DNA of 64,000 nucleotides from Azadirachta indica (taxonomy: Eukaryota; Streptophyta; Magnoliopsida; Sapindales; Meliaceae). Position 1 is the first letter of the stretch. The number at the start of each line of letters is the position of its first letter. The position numbers were made by a program, and so were the translations under genes. Positions 48,861 to 59,982 of the stretch are shown here, piece by piece. The stretch spans positions 5,211,009 to 5,275,008 of the forward strand of contig CM040444.1 of assembly GCA_022749755.1 (NCBI GenBank). Reading direction: 5' to 3'. Under the pieces are notes generated by a model, which saw nothing but the letters and a program-made list of their open reading frames with translations, had not been told where the DNA came from and ran no database searches.

Positions 48861-50572
48861 TTCTGAGAGAAGTGATCACACTCACGGTGACGCAGGAGAC
48901 ACTCCGGTTTTCTGCTTCGGTTTCTTCTGTAACAGTCGCAAAACGCACCGTCTTGATCTCATTATTATTACTCAGGAATCAGGATGGTGAATTTCATTCA
49001 AGTCAGTCTTTTTTTACATAAATAGAATTTAGAGAATAATGTTTTAGCCAATTCACATAAACCCTTTTTGTTAAGAGTGTAGTGATATTGATAAAATAAC
49101 TAATACATTAGGTTTTCACATATAAAGTTATGGCATCATAGCATTTTCATTTAAGTCAAAAAAATTTTAAATAATTAAAATATACTTTAAGCATAAAATA
49201 CATAATCTTATATTGTAGTTGAAATTCAATATTTTACAAATAAAAATTACAAACTTATATAATATATTTGTCATGTTTGTCATGTTTATATTTAAAATTA
49301 ACCTTTCATTTGAAAGATAAGAATTCAATAACTTTAATTTTCTTAGTAGAAATCGATTTTCTCTCAAATATTTACAGAGATTGATTTTATTCGAATTAGG
49401 AATAAATTTTCGAATAATAGCAGATTAGATCAATCAAAACTTTCAATTTCTACTAGATGTCTATCGGCAGATTATAAATATGATTTGTAATTAAAAAAAA
49501 GACCTTCCCATCCTCATAAATAATAACTTTAAGAAAAATATTTGCATAATTTAAATTATAATTCAAAATGTTTGTGCTAGTTAACTAATTAAATAGTGGA
49601 GATTATATAATTGTTGTCAAATTATCAGGATTTTTAACTACTTTTAAGCCAAATATGTAAGAATTAGGATTTATCTTTTATAGGATGATTTCAATTTTAT
49701 GGAACTTATTTGATAAGTTTTTAAACAATACATAAGCAAACATATGGGACCTACAAAATAATTTCCGTTGTTCTTATGTATGGGCTCATAGTAGCCCAAT
49801 ATTCATTTCTTAGGTTCAGTTTTAAAACCCAATCAAAATTTACGTGGGCTTCGTTTTCTTTAAAACAAAATAATACAATTTTTTTCCATTGTCTAAAATT
49901 TTAAAACATAGACGTACATTTTACGTAAGTCGAACCTAATTTTTTAGACTGTGTTGTATTAAATTTTATTAATTTTTTTTATAAATAAAGATAAATTTTA
50001 TTCAAATTAAATATAAATTTTTGAGCTATATTAAATTAAATTTAATCAAAATTCTTGATTTTAAGCGGATAAATTATATATATAATTTATAAAATTAAAA
50101 AAAAGTAAAGAAAATAATTTAAGTATACATGTCATTTGTAATATAAAAAAAAGAAAAAAAAAGATTAGAGAATCATGTAATTTATAATCCTAAAAAAATA
50201 CTAAAAAAATTGGAAGAAATTAGATTATATTAGTTAAAATCTTAGAAAAATGTATTAATACACGTTTTAATATGAAAATACAATTAATATTAATCATCAT
50301 GCATCTTAATTGCACCAGACACACGTGCGATGCACGTGACACTCCACCAATATATTAGTTAGTTACGATGTCGTCTTCATCATCTCCAAACTCTGATCTG
50401 TCTTAACCTTCAAACAACAGTCTTCCATCTCCATTTCTCTCTCTGTAATCTTTTGCAGTAAAAGCAAAGCAAACCCTAACTCTACCCCTATCAATCAAAT
50501 AAACCCTCGTAATAATTTCCTTTCTCCTCCATTATCGCACGTACTTCTTACTTTCTTCCTCATCCGAAAGCC
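48861..50572. other. Divergent intergenic region, 1.7 kb
   Basis: It separates the divergently transcribed helicase (minus) and WEB-family (plus) genes. The first 130 bp next to the helicase ATG are GC-richer and likely its leader. The centre (49,000-50,280) is AT-rich with no coding signal. The last 300 bp hold two CACGTG boxes and a CT-rich leader for the WEB gene. Confidence 0.7.
50322..50338. promoter_or_regulatory. Twin CACGTG (G-box/ABRE-like) motifs
   Basis: Two CACGTG cores at 50,322-50,327 and 50,333-50,338, 11 bp apart centre to centre (about one helical turn), the second as CACGTGAC. They lie 235-251 bp upstream of the WEB-family ATG. bHLH and bZIP factors bind such sites; light or ABA control is a possibility, not shown. 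Confidence 0.6.
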
Positions 50573-51298
50573 ATGGAAACCCAAGCCCTAGCTCTCCCTC
50601 TAACCCCAACAGCAAAAGATTACAGCTCCAACGTCGACACTTCCCGCCCTTTTCGTTCCGTTAAAGAAGCCGTTGCCATTTTCGGAGAACGTCTCCTCGT
50701 CGGAGAAATCTACTCCACCACGAAACCAGTAATCAATTACAACAATACCAACCCTTGTAAGGAAATCATAACCTCGTGGAAGTATTCATCCCCATCTCCA
50801 AGTCCGCGAAGCACTAATGACAGTTATAACAATCCGGAGTTTTTCGACACGTTGAAGAAGCTTCAATCCGAGCTTGAAGAAACAAAAATGGAGTTAAAGT
50901 TGCTGAAGGAAAGAGAATCAGAAACTGAGATAGCATTGGCTACTTTGAACGCTGACCTTCACAAGAACATGTCAAAGTTGGCGGAGGCGGAGGCGGAGGC
51001 AGCAGCTAAGAAGGCGGATGCTGTGGCGGGGGTACGAACGACGTCGTCGACAACGGCAATGAAGAGGTTTGAAAGTGAGAGAAGGGAAGATGAAATGAAG
51101 AGAGAATTGATGATAAGAATGGAGAATTCGCCAACCTTGGCTCAAATCTTAAGCTTGGGAGAGAAGAAGGAGAAGAAATTGAAGATGAAGAAGAAGCCGA
51201 TTGTTCCTCTTGTTGCCGATTTTTTTTCCAAGAAGAAAGGTTCTTCTACTACTGTTCACAATCCTCTCTTTGCGTCTCCAAATATGTACTTCAATTGA
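50573..51298 (+). CDS. WEB-family (DUF827) coiled-coil protein, small form
   Basis: A 241-aa single-exon protein. Residues 24-50 (SRPFRSVKEAVAIFGERLLVGEIYS) match the conserved N-terminal box of small WEB-family proteins such as those annotated At1g75720. Larger relatives (WEB1, PMI2) control chloroplast movement; the job of the small members is not known. A coiled coil is likely from about 88 to 165 (FDTLKKLQSELEETKMELKLLKE ... KLAEAEAEAAAKKADA), followed by a conserved-looking MKRFESERREDEMKRE segment and a Lys-rich tail (EKKEKKLKMKKKPIVPLVADFFSKK). No signal peptide or membrane segment is seen. The start is the first ATG after a CT-rich leader. The gene diverges from the helicase gene. No defect seen. 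Confidence 0.88.
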   Translation: METQALALPLTPTAKDYSSNVDTSRPFRSVKEAVAIFGERLLVGEIYSTTKPVINYNNTNPCKEIITSWKYSSPSPSPRSTNDSYNNPEFFDTLKKLQSELEETKMELKLLKERESETEIALATLNADLHKNMSKLAEAEAEAAAKKADAVAGVRTTSSTTAMKRFESERREDEMKRELMIRMENSPTLAQILSLGEKKEKKLKMKKKPIVPLVADFFSKKKGSSTTVHNPLFASPNMYFN

Positions 51299-52401
51299 GA
51301 AGTTGTTGAGCATACGGTGTCGTTTTTACGAACGGATGATGTCAATTGCGTTCTTAGTTTGATTTAATTAAAAGGGTTTGTTTGTAATTGCATTAACTTT
51401 ACGAAATTACAATCTATTTTTGTATAGGGGCTGAAATTTCGATTGTTAAAACCAGAACAAATTTGTCTATTTTCTTTCTTTTCCATATATATATATATAT
51501 ATTCAAGTAATATACTGTACACTTTGAACTTTTTTTATTTTCTATTACTAATTTAAGTTCGCATGATAAAAAAATACAGTGAAAAACTAATAAAAATATT
51601 AGTTTTATTTTGTTAATCATTTTTTACATACGAATTGATTAAAAATTTAATACTTTTTATCATATTTTAAAAAATAAATTTTAAAAAAATTTGATAACAC
51701 TAACTTTTAACGAGACTCGTCTATTTTTTTATTAATATTTGACATTTAAAACTTTCATTCCACAATAATTATAACTTTAAAGTTTCAATATATTTCAATC
51801 CTAAACTAAGTTTGAAAGATTATTAATTAGAACATAAGATTAGTGCTATTAATTATATACCAAACACTTTTAAATGTAAGATATATATTGTATATATACA
51901 CATGCATGCACATATATATGTATATAATATATGCAAGAATTATAATATGGAAAATTTATAATGGTAACTATCGTACACTCCTATTTTTTAACCGATCACT
52001 GATTAAAAATACTTTAAAAAATAACTCACTCTAATTGTTATGGACAAAATTAGCTTTATGACAAAAAAATCTAGAGTTTTAACAAAAAATAACTACATTT
52101 GACTCTTGAAAATCAATTTTGACCATCTAATTAATTTTGAATAAAAAATGACCACACTTGCATAAAATAGAAAAAACTACCCTTGATATTCTCTTCTTCT
52201 TCTTTCACTCTTAACTCTCTCAAACTCCTTTGCTCATTTTCTTTCCTTTGTTACTTTTCTGCATTCACATAACACTTGAGCAATTTGGAGAGAAAACTGC
52301 ATATACTTGAATCTATTTTTTTCTATAAACAGAAGTGATCGATATGGGTTGAACAATTATACTCTACCCAACATATTGAAACACTGCACTAATTTAAGTG
52401 T
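51299..52401. other. AT-rich intergenic DNA, no gene seen
   Basis: Contains a (TA)n tract at about 51,487-51,502, TA/CATG-rich sequence at 51,880-51,945, and a CT-rich stretch at 52,190-52,260. No coding frame is supported. Confidence 0.6.
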
Positions 52402-52556
52402 TTAAAAAAAAGAAAAGAATAAAAAATTGGAATGCACTCTCGAGCATAGCAGAATGCATGTACAAAGCATGCACGCAAGCATTCTGCCACGCTCGAGACT
52501 GCACTCTCGAGGGGGACAGAGTGCATTGCAATTTTTTGTTCTTTTCTTTTTTTTAA
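52402..52556. repeat. 155-bp fold-back with GC-richer arms
   Basis: The outer arms (52,402-52,443 and 52,508-52,556) pair TTAAAAAAAAGAAAAGAA with its complement and continue through ttggaatgcactctcgag. The inner arms (ctcgagcatagcagaatgc / gcattctgccacgctcgag) pair around a short loop containing gcatgtacaaagcatgc. It ends in TTAA on both sides. A transcript would make a long hairpin. It may be a MITE or a small-RNA precursor. Confidence 0.85.
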
Positions 52557-54849
52557 CCTCAATTTCAATGTTACTTTTAACCTCAATTTCATTTTTATTA
52601 CATTGTTAGTTTTTTCTTTACTTTTTGTAACTTGACGTTATGACATATAGTTCTAAAAGCTTCCATCATGGCTGAAATTTTAAAATGAAGCACAATTCTG
52701 CTTCATTTTATGAGTTTGACTACATATTGATGATTGTTTCATTTGTGCTTTTAGGTATTTGCTACGCATGTGTTTTAGCCTTGAATTCTTGTACTATATT
52801 TATTTTACGTAGATTTTTATGGAAATATAGGGTATAGATTATGAAGCTTGAAGCCTTCATGAGTTAAGTTGAGTGAGTTGTGCTGGTTACAATTTGATTA
52901 AAGAATTGTGTATTTTATTTATATAATAATCCAAATTTGGTCTCAAGTTCTGTTTTAGTCTATTTTAATAGAATTTTGGTGAAAATGCGAAATTATGGTT
53001 TGCCAAATTTGTTAAATGTTTTGATATGTGTCAAGTTAATAAAAACAACATTAAAAGAAATATTCATTTCAGAAGAAGTTTTTGGGTCCTCTTTCTCTTT
53101 TTCCTTCTTTCTAATAGGAATTAGGAATTAAATGATATTTTTCATGATAACCTTTATTTAGATTGATGTAGTTAAATAATGGCATGGAAGAGAAAGGAAG
53201 CTAAACATTACTGAGTTTCCTACCTATCTTTTTAACTTCAGAATTTTGTGCATGTTTGTTGATGAATATGCTGTATGTTTCCTGTGAAAGCCTAAATCAA
53301 TACTTGAATTGGATATTTAGGACATCTGGCAATAAATATATAAATTTCTTGGGCTTTCTAAGTGTTTTATAATTTATTTATGTGCATGGCCATGCTCTAT
53401 CATTTACCGAGGCAATGTTTATATGTTTATTTAGTTAGATATCTATTGATAGGATGATACTATGTGGTGGCAATGCATAGAGAAAATGATTTTAGACATA
53501 AAAAATCAGTGCATTTTATAGAAAGTTTTACTAAGTTGTGATCCCATAATAAGTGTCTAGTCATTGTGTAAGATTTAAATAATAAGCAAATATTAATAGG
53601 TGAGTAGAGTTTATAATCTAAATTGAATTATATTACATTAGATTAATGAGTGATTTTTTCAGAGTCCACATACAACTTTCATCAGTTTCAAGCATATTCA
53701 TTTCATAGTTTTTGTCACATTAATGAAATTGAACGTACTCAAAATTATAGTTTTTATTTTTTTTAGAGTCTACATGCAAATGATCAATTTCAAGCATGTA
53801 CATTTCATAGTTGTGGGCACATTAATGAAATTGAATATGTTCGAAACCATAGTTTGATATAGAATTGAGGTATGCTTCGATCTTTTTTCTACAAATTTCT
53901 ATCAAAACCAAATAATTTTTGGGTCAAACAAGCTTGCTAGCTGATATTAAGAGTACATTGTCGCCTGTGTCTTATTTGGATAGTGAAAGCGTATGCCCTT
54001 CCTTTAAAGCTCATGCGTTCGAACCCTAATTTTAGCTCTAACTGTATATGTTAAAATCTAGCTCCAACTGATGTGTTAAAATCTAGCACTATATGTATAT
54101 AAATTTTTTAGTTCCATTACGACTCACATGTATCAAAACACTTAAAAGAACTCTACAGTGTACTACAACTGTATGCGTCAAAACTCTCAAAAGAACTCTA
54201 AGATTAAAAATCAAATACAAATACAACATAGTTATTATTAGTGTTAATTTTTTCAAACCCAAATCCATTTAATCACATTAAATTTATATTGAATAATTGT
54301 GACTTAAATTGTCACCCTTATCATTCTATACTTAATTCATAGTCGCACTTTAATCCATGGCAATTCTTCTAATAGCAATCATGCCATGAAAATTTAATTT
54401 TGGATACAAATTCAAGAAAAAAAAAGAAAATAATAAACAAAGACGTCCTTAAACAATCCTATGTGTCACCTTACGTGGACCTCATTGCCAAGTACCTCTC
54501 TCCGTCTACATCATATGGCACCGTGTAGACTTCTTATTGGTGCGGTTACATATCTACATTTAAACCTCTAGCGTGTGTAAATTCCCAAAGCGAAGGAATC
54601 GACGGCGGCTTTTATGTAGTATTAACCTAATATTCCTTACTCTTGATCCAATATTGTCATTGCTTGCATCAATTTCTTAAGAATTGCTTATTGAATCTTG
54701 TGATTTGTTTTGGTTGCTTTTCATCTTAAATTGCCACTTAAATTTTGATTAAGAGTGTACAAGTGTGAAAACATTTAAGTGCTCAAACACGAGAGTGAGT
54801 AAAAACACGTGAGGGAGTGCTTGTGAGGTTTTTAACTTTGTTTTGCAGA
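52557..54849. other. Intergenic DNA, no gene seen
   Basis: Moderately AT-rich. It contains the tandem duplication at 53,661-53,857 and a possible pol III B-box near 54,021-54,031. The final 200 bp may be leader of the Ty3 element. No LTR could be delimited. Confidence 0.55.
53661..53857 (+). repeat. Tandem duplication, about 100-bp unit
   Basis: The copies at 53,661-53,754 and 53,765-53,857 share 'agagtc.acat.caa', 'tttcaagcat.t.catttcat', 'cacattaatgaaattgaa' and 'atagttt' in order. Confidence 0.85.
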
Positions 54850-54857
54850 TTTTAAAT

Positions 54858-55918
54858 ATGTCTCACAATCAAGAATAAAATTCAACCTTGGAGGTATAAC
54901 AACTAACCACCCCGAACCTGCAATTGCAAGCATTATTGGGGGAGATGAGACGAATGATAAGGGCTGAGTTAGAACCAATCCATGAGAGGATGGATAGGTT
55001 GGAAGAAGAGACATTAAGAAAGTAACATCAAAGCTCTTCCATTAGACATCCACCTAGGCAAGTGCAACTAAGAGTACAATGGGGTAATGTTGAGGATGAT
55101 GAGGAGTTTGATGAATCGCTAATGAATCGGGACAAGAATTTGCGTGGTTATGGGAATAGAGAAGTTAGGTTGGGTAGACTTAAGTTGGATGATGATTTAG
55201 GAAGCATTAAGGTGAAAATTCCATCGTTACAAGGTAGAAACGATTCTGAAGCTTATTTAGAGTGGGAGAAGAGAATAAAGATGGTTTTCGACTGTCACAA
55301 CTACTCCGTGATCAAAAAGGTAAAACTTGCGGCCATTGAATTTACTGATTATGCTATTATTTGGTGGAATCAATTGTTAAAAGATAGGAGAAGAAATCAA
55401 GAACATCTCGTTGAGACGTAGAACGAAATGAAGACAATAATGAGAAAACGTTTCATTCCAAGTTACTACTATTGAGAGTTGTTCAACAAACTGTAGCGTT
55501 TAACTTAAGGATTCAAAAGCGTAGATGAATACTACAAAGAGATAGAGGTAACTATGATCCGAGTAAATGTAGAAGAGGATAAAAAAGCTACCATAGCTAG
55601 GTTCTTCAATGGTTTAAATCGTGAGATCGCAGATGTGGTAGAAATACAACATTATGTATATTTAACAGATATGGTACACCAAGCCATCAAAGTTGAACAA
55701 CAATTGAAGCGAAGAAATATGGCTAAGAGAGGAGCAAGCACGACTGCTACAAAGTCATGAAGATCAACCACTAAACGAGAGGAATTTCCATTAACAAAGT
55801 CTAATTTCAAAACTTCTAAGGATACCAAACAAGTTGTGCCACAAAAATAAGGCAACATTAAATCCACCTCTTCTAAGAAATCGTGACATTAAGTGTTTTA
55901 AATGTCAAAGCAGGGGTC
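54858..55918 (+). pseudogene. Ty3 gag remnant
   Basis: The start ATG (54,858) is followed after six codons by a stop. The capsid-like part is readable at 55,062-55,421 (…LEWEKRI…, IIWWNQL) and 55,554-55,760 (ARFFNGLNREIADVVE), with several stops and frame changes between. It ends at a half zinc knuckle (KCFKCQ) where the insertion begins. Confidence 0.85.
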
Positions 55919-55923
55919 CTATA

Positions 55924-56202
55924 TGTCACGGCACGAGGGATCGCATATTGGCTGGGTGTGCTAGGATGTGACAACTCAAGCACATTGATGTTTTATGGTA
56001 CAAAGTTGGCTTTGGTCCCAAGGGCTATTATGTAGAGGGGACTTAGAACACCCCTGCCCAAACTGGTCGAGGACTGAAGCCATCCTCCTAATGAGGTCGA
56101 GGCAGGTCAAAACTAGTTAGATATCGACGCGCTAACAAGCCTTACCCTCGACATGAGGGTCTATGAGGATGCCGCACGTGCCACTCCGTTGGGCACGTGA
56201 CA
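55924..56202. mobile_element. 279-bp GC-richer insertion with TGTCAC/GTGACA ends
   Basis: The insert begins TGTCACG and ends CGTGACA, and is flanked by TATA on both sides (55,920-55,923 and 56,203-56,206). It splits the zinc knuckle of gag from the following 'NERVMV' codons. The TG..CA ends with a 4-bp duplication fit a very short solo LTR. The palindromic ends (CTATATGTCACG) would also fit a small TIR element. Its base composition is clearly richer in G+C than the surroundings. Confidence 0.6.
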
Positions 56203-56349
56203 TATAGCCAGCTAATGCCCAAATGAAAGAGTAATGGTGATCAATGCTCAAGGGAAAATTGAGTTGTAAGGACAAGAAGAAGACGAAATAGAAGATATGT
56301 CACCTTTTCAAGATAACTATAAAAGGCAATATACTGCAGAAAGAAAATT

Positions 56350-56887
56350 ATTAGTGGCAAGATGAGCTCTTAACTCACAGGTTAAGGAAGAAGAAAATGA
56401 TCAGCGGGATAACTTGTTTCATACTCAGTGTTTCGTCAACAACAAAGTTTGCAGTGTTATAGTTGATGGAAGAAGTTGCACCAACATGGCCAGCACTAAA
56501 TTAGTAGAGAAATTGTCGTTACCTACCATGAAACATTCACGACCATACCAGCTTCAATGGCTAAACAATTATAGAGAAATTAAGGTAATAAAACAAGTGT
56601 TGGTGGCATTCTCTATTGGCATGTATGAGGATAAGGCCCTTTGTGACGTGATTCCTATGCACGCATATCACATCCTATTGGGCAGACCATGGCAATATGA
56701 TCAACGAGTCACACATGACAGTTTCACCAATAAATACTCTTTTATCGTAAAAAAAGAACCTATCTCACTTGTATTATTGACTCCAAAACAAGTTCTCGAA
56801 AACCAATTAAAGATACAAAAAGCAAGTGAAAAGAGAAAAAAAAAACGAGATAAGCAAAAATGTGAAAGAGAGTGCGAGAAAAAATGA
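56350..56887 (+). pseudogene. Ty3 protease-region remnant
   Basis: The frame from about 56,414 encodes a retropepsin-like segment. The usual catalytic D(S/T)G region reads VDGRSCTNMAS, and the LLGRPWQYD motif typical of plant Ty3 elements follows. A Lys/Glu-rich stretch ends at 56,887. Confidence 0.85.
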
Positions 56888-57064
56888 GAGAGTTGCAACA
56901 TTGATGTGTAAGAAAGAGGAAAAATATAATTACATTGCAAAAAAAAGTAACATTAAGAGAAGTTTACTTTCACAACAGTCCCTTATAATACTTATGTACA
57001 AAAAGGCATTTTTGTGTACTAACGATCTTACCAGATCATTGCTGAGCAATGTTATATTTCTTTT

Positions 57065-57644
57065 ACAGGAATTTGAGAATGTCTTTCCTGAAGAGGTGCC
57101 CCCTAATTTACCTCCAATTTAAGGAATTAAACATCAAATTGATTTTATACCCGGTGCAACAATTCTAAATCGACCAGCCTATAAAAATAATCGAGAGGAG
57201 ATGAAGGAACTTTAACGACAAGTTAACGAACTGATGGAAAGAGGGTATGTTAGATAAAACATGAGTTCTTATACGGTTTCGGTGCTACAAATGCCTAAGA
57301 AAGATAGGACATAGATGATGTGTATTGATTGCCAAGCTGTCAACAATATTATAGTAAAGTATCAACATCCCATTTCTCGATTAAATGATATGTTAGATGA
57401 ATTGCATGGATTTTGTGTGTTTTCTAAAATTGATCTTAAGAGTAAATATCATCAAATTAGGATGAAAGAAGGGGATGAGTGGAAAATTGTATTTAAAATA
57501 AAATATGATTTGTATGAATGGTTAGTTATGCCTTTTAGGTTAACTAATGCACCTAATACTTTCATGAGACTTATGAACTGTGTTTTACGTGCTTTCATGA
57601 GCAAATTTGTAGTAGTCTATTTTAATAATATCTTGGTTTTCTAA
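57065..57644 (+). pseudogene. Ty3 reverse transcriptase remnant (5' part)
   Basis: The RT fingers and palm are recognisable from a 'FPEEVPPNLPPI' connector, through stops, to [13 protein letters not shown]..., [14 protein letters not shown] and PFRLTNAP. The catalytic box reads YFNN instead of Y.DD, so activity is lost even apart from the stops. It ends abruptly at the deletion junction near 57,640. Confidence 0.92.
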
Positions 57645-58692
57645 GATGGCACACTTTATTGCATGTCATAAAACTGATGATGCATCACATATAGTTGATT
57701 TATTTTTTAAAGAGGTTGTTAGGTTGCATGGAATGCCCAAAACTATTGTCTCAGATCGAGATGTAAAGTTCTTAAGTTACTTTTAGAAGACATTGTGAGG
57801 AAAGTTAGGAACTAAATTATTATTTTTTACTCCTTGTCACCCATAAACAGATGGTCGAACCAAAGTAATAAATAAGACATTGTCTACTGTGTTGCATACT
57901 GTCATATAAAAGAAGCTAAAAACTTCGGAAGATTGCTTGCCGCATATTGAATTTGCTTATAATCGTTGTGTTCATTCTACCACTAAGTTTTCACCTTTTG
58001 AAATTATCTATGGTTTTAATTCATTAACTCCTTTGGATTTAACTCATTTACCTATGAATGAGCGCGTTAATTTAGATGGCAAGAAGAAAGCTCATTTAAT
58101 TAAGTAGATTCATGAGAAAGCAAGGTAACATATAGAACAACGAACGAAACAATATGCCAAGTAAGCCAATAAGGGACGCAAGAAAGTTGTCTTTGAACTA
58201 GGAGATTTGCTTTGGTGACATATGAGGAAGGAGCGTTTTCCTAAGTAAAGATGTTCTAAACTTCTACCAAAGGGAGACGGCAAATTTCGAGTAATAGAAT
58301 GCATCAATGACAATGCCTACAAACTTGAACTACCAGGCGAGTATGGGGTTAGTACACGTTTTAATGTTTCTAACTTATCTCTTTTTGATGTAAGTAGCGA
58401 TTTGAAGATAAATTATTTTCAAGAGGGGGAGAATGATGCAAACGAAGTTGCGCAACCACGTAGACAAAAGGAGAAATTTATATATAAGGTTGGAGACACT
58501 CAATTGCAGCATCTATATGATTCGCTAAGCGTGCCGAGTGGACCGATTACAAGAGTTAAAGCTAAGACATTAGAAAGTGCCTTAAATGGACTAATTAAAA
58601 AGATGTGTAATTCAAATACAATTCAAGATACATGTTCTGAAAAATTAGGCTTTGTGAATATCGTTCAAGCGATTGAAGTTCAAGAAGACTAA
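57640..58692 (+). pseudogene. Ty3 integrase core and C-terminal remnant
   Basis: Integrase core motifs [26 protein letters not shown], and [11 protein letters not shown]...FSPFEI are visible with intervening stops. A C-terminal domain (FRVIECINDNAYKLELP) and a tail with GPITRVKAKTLESALNGLI, typical of the ends of plant Ty3 polyproteins, close the element. Confidence 0.9.
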
Positions 58693-59381
58693 TATGGAAA
58701 TGTTCGAAAATTATAATCTATTTATGTAATTTTTAAAAATCTTAAAATGATGTAATCATTTACATCATACACATACGACATCATATAAATAATTGTAGCA
58801 TATTAACTTGAATCAATAATTTTTTATTTGGGTTTTGGTCATTGATATTTGATTATCTGTTAAATTAGGTAAACCCCTAACTTGTAAGAAATAAATTTGA
58901 GTAGGCAGTATTTCGGTGGTTTTGACTAGTTATATCGGGTTTACTTCATTTGTTACTGGTTTGGTGTCTATTAGGGTTATTTACTTTTTCCATTTTGAGG
59001 CAATATGATCAATTGAACTTTCTTAAGCCCGTCGTGTGGTGAAATATAATGGATTTACTTGAATTGTGTGGTTTAATTTATGTATTGATAATTGATATCC
59101 AACACCTCTGTATTTGATTTTGATTTGATTTTTTATTATGAAAATTTAGACTTTACTAACCTAAGAAAAATTTGCTAAATTTCTACTGGTTTAGATTTTG
59201 GATGTGCTTGCCAATTTAGTTCTTTAAGAAATATCTTTAAATTTTTTTGGCTGCATCTCCTAATATGTATCTTTTAAGCATTTTTTAATGTTACTGCCTA
59301 ATTTTGTCCTCTAGAGTTTGATACTACGTGAATAAGTAATAGTTTATGTTTAGAGTTATGGCTAAATTTCTTATCAGTGTA
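58693..59381. other. Intergenic DNA, no gene seen
   Basis: Contains a small local palindrome (atgatgtaa...ttacatcat, about 58,749-58,770). No coding or RNA gene is supported. Confidence 0.5.
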
Positions 59382-59857
59382 GAATTATTTAGGGGTAGGC
59401 ACATTCTGATTCGGTTCGACCTTTTGAAAAAACGAACCGAACCTGAAAATTTCGGGTTTCAAATTTTTGAGACCGAACCAGGTCGAATTGAAAAAAAAAA
59501 CCAGAGCGGACTGGATCAATTGTATGTTAGAATTGAATTAAAACCGGATCGATCGGTTCAATTTCGGGTCGATTCGATTTTTAAATAAATTTATTATTTT
59601 TTTAAAGCTTTTCGTTTTATTAAACGACGTCATTTTATGAAAATATAATAAAACGACGTCGTTTAGATGAAAAAATATTAAAAAATAATATTTTCGGTCT
59701 GGTCTAAATTTTTTTGGATTAAAATTAAAATTAGACTGAAAATTTCAGATTTTTCTAAGAATTAAAACCAAATCGAATTGTATAAAATATCAGATCGAAC
59801 CCGTAAATTTCGGTTCAATCCAATTCGGGCCAGTTTTTCTGTACACTTGGAATTATT
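59382..59857. mobile_element. hAT-like nonautonomous element 1, 8-bp TSD
   Basis: The element spans 59,390-59,849 (460 bp), flanked by GAATTATT on both sides (59,382-59,389 and 59,850-59,857). The left end is taggggtaggcac and the right end is less well conserved (ctgtacacttg). The interior has ggttcgg/cgaacc motifs and an aacgacgtcgtt palindrome, shared with the two elements at 60,826 and 62,683. Confidence 0.75.
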
Positions 59858-59982
59858 ATCCCTGGATTTGATTTTGTGTTCCCCCTTTATTTGAGTGATG
59901 TTGTTTGCCCTGTCAATAATAGCCAAAATTAAAGCTTGAATGCAGTAACGGTTAGATCGAAGGGCGAAAAGGCGAAAAAAAG

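Larger units (their letters stand above)
54850..58692 (+). mobile_element. Decayed Ty3/gypsy retrotransposon, internally deleted
   Basis: Remnants of gag, protease, reverse transcriptase, integrase and the integrase C-terminal tail follow in Ty3/gypsy order on the plus strand, with many stops and frameshifts. The second half of RT, all of RNase H and the integrase zinc-finger region are missing. A 279-bp foreign insertion sits after the gag zinc knuckle. I could not find paired LTRs or a primer-binding site, so the limits given are those of the coding remnants. Confidence 0.9.

Noticed and set aside
48540..49021. Several open frames on both strands over helicase exon 1
   Set aside because: Shadows of the Ser/Asn-repeat coding exon and its leader in other frames.
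54340..54849. 5' LTR of the Ty3 element
   Set aside because: No matching copy was found downstream of 58,692 and no primer-binding site was recognised, so no LTR is claimed.
56826..57122. 98-codon open frame in the Ty3 region
   Set aside because: Part of the Ty3 protease-RT connector in a shifted frame, not a separate gene.
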